Under the pieces are notes generated by a model. The model was not told the DNA's origin. It did no database searches and saw only the letters and a program-made list of their open reading frames with translations. DNA of 64,000 nucleotides from Amoebidium appalachense (Eukaryota > Ichthyosporea): positions 992,001 to 1,056,000 of the forward strand of contig CAVNZM010000016.1 of NCBI GenBank assembly GCA_963693365.1, written 5' to 3'. This document shows, one piece after another, positions 63,203-64,000 of the stretch (within the stretch, counting starts at the first letter, position 1; the number at the start of each line of letters is the position of its first letter). Made by a program: the position numbers and the translations under genes.

Positions 63203-64000
63203 TTGCCCCCCCTCTCTCTGAGGCTCAGGCTCTCTCTCTTCCCTCAGAAGTTTTGTCGAAGGTGTGCATGGTTGTGGGTGGAATGGTGAGTGTGTGCTAA
63301 CGAGTGTATGTGTGTGTGCGCGTCAGTCACGCATGTTGTTGTTGCCGTTTTTTTTATTTTTATTTTTTATTTTTTATTTTGGGGGGGGGGGGAGGGGGGG
63401 GGGGGCACCTTCACATGTCCGTAATCCTCTTCATTCCACACAAATATTGCCTCGCTGAGTGCGCGTGCGTACTCAGCCCTGCGGGGGTGTGACTTGTACG
63501 TGCCGTCCGCCGTGTTTGCAATGGAGTGGAAGGCGTCATTCAGCACAGTCTGCCACACCACCTCCCCAGGCGGTGCCTGGCCCAACATGCCCTCTCTGGG
63601 AGCTGCCTCGGGTCCCCCTGGGGCTGCCTCAAGGCCCCCCGGGGCTGCCTGGGGGTCCTGGGGGGGTGCCTGTGGGCCGGCAAGGGGTTGCTGCTGCTCG
63701 GCAGGGGGAGGCCTGGCAGGGGGAGGGGCTGGGTCAGGGACCACCGGCACCTCGGCACCTGGGTCCGGTGGGGGCTGAATGGGCCGTAGCCACTGCAGGT
63801 GCACCATCAGCTCAAAGGGCGGCGGGCCCAGCTCTCCCAGGGTCTTGCCCTTGTCGGGGCCAAAGGGCACCTGCATGGCCGGCGACAGCACCTGATCCAC
63901 CCGCACCACTGCATGCTTCTTGCCCACCTTCATGCCCCCCCAGCGCTCCGGCTGCACAGCCAGCACCACCCCGGTGGCTGCTGCAGCATGTGGGCCCCGC
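60715..64000 (-). CDS. Transposon protein of the GCLSDP/RGTNxVEG RNase-H-fold family (partial, one frameshift)
   Basis: Continues past the right edge. Located exons: 63409-64000 (donor GTGCCC), 62750-62956, and 62315 down to 60715. The first contains a segment WQTVLNDAFHSIANTADGTY followed by ALSEAIFVWNEEDYG; the second LSYFMERIRRVIPDP and GKPLF; the third NGCLSDPPGLPLYY, RCIRGTNEVEGAVHNPL and RRHRHNLRAHYRN. This order is typical of a widespread transposon-encoded family in sponges, choanoflagellates and fungi. After a C11 run (61754-61764) the frame shifts by one missing base and continues with a helical segment (LFSTLLLGTYKAH) and a zinc-knuckle-like CKTCGRQGKGCPG, ending QSSQSSQTSV. Splice phases are 0 throughout; the second intron needs a GC donor (CTCGAG|GCAACA). 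Probably a former or active DDE-type transposase. Confidence 0.7.
62316..62749. repeat. Transposon-gene intron: (GT)n, G-run, (TC)n of ~80 bp
   Basis: (GT)n 62370-62404 and G-run 62406-62432, then (TC)n 62511-62587, (GT)n and G-run 62604-62629. A second G-run is at 62729-62742 next to the putative GC donor. Confidence 0.85.
62957..63408. repeat. Transposon-gene intron: C-run and G-run
   Basis: C-run about 63163-63202, (TTTTTA)n 63352-63378 and G-run 63381-63405 next to the donor; in the sense direction the intron begins with a C-run. No other coding sequence. Confidence 0.8.

Overview
This is a eukaryotic nuclear window. Coding sequence is sparse, genes are split into short exons separated by long introns, and most of the non-coding DNA is simple repeat: (CA)n/(GT)n tracts of up to about 650 bp, C or G runs of up to about 95 bases, (CT)n/(GA)n, and A/T runs. 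Exons were found by reading open frames through candidate GT..AG boundaries and checking phase. The gene content (a cAMP-receptor-like GPCR, RMND1, a PAXX-like end-joining factor, an F-box/LRR protein, a pogo/CENP-B-type transposase relic, a Polinton/adintovirus-like element and a sponge/choanoflagellate-type RNase-H-fold transposon) fits a unicellular relative of animals or another opisthokont protist. That placement is inference; no rRNA or organellar marker is present.

Layout: 1-7.7 kb, simple repeats with a 225-bp MITE (4370-4594) and two orphan exon-like frames. 7.76-11.03 kb, a minus-strand seven-helix receptor in three located exons. 11.0-14.9 kb, intergenic with two tandem duplications. 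14.94-15.88 kb, an intronless type I membrane protein with a proline-rich tail. 17.9-19.84 kb, an intronless 638-residue orphan nuclear-type protein with an upstream TATA box. 20.3-20.5 kb, a probable LINE reverse-transcriptase scrap. 22.6-32.96 kb, a minus-strand RMND1 (DUF155) gene of at least eight located exons, head to head with an F-box/LRR gene (33.49-34.9 kb). 36.74-45.29 kb, a plus-strand PAXX-like gene. 47.2-47.7 kb, a broken pogo-type transposase.

48,045-57,538 is the most notable object: a 9.49-kb element with 214-bp terminal inverted repeats that read as identical, flanked by a 6-bp TACGTA target duplication. Rightward it encodes three small proteins; leftward it encodes a DDE integrase, an Erv1-type thiol oxidoreductase and a 1579-residue protein-primed family B DNA polymerase with an inserted endonuclease-like segment. 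The replication and integration genes are those of Polintons/adintoviruses, but no capsid, packaging ATPase or maturation protease is visible. Two small proteins resemble families otherwise known from giant viruses.

From 60.7 kb to the right edge lies a minus-strand transposon gene of the GCLSDP/RGTNxVEG family. Two genes (F-box/LRR and this transposon gene) are each broken by an apparent one-base loss in a G/C run, so homopolymer errors in the assembly should be suspected. Low-complexity open frames coding for runs of Cys-Val, His-Thr, Pro or Gly were not treated as genes.
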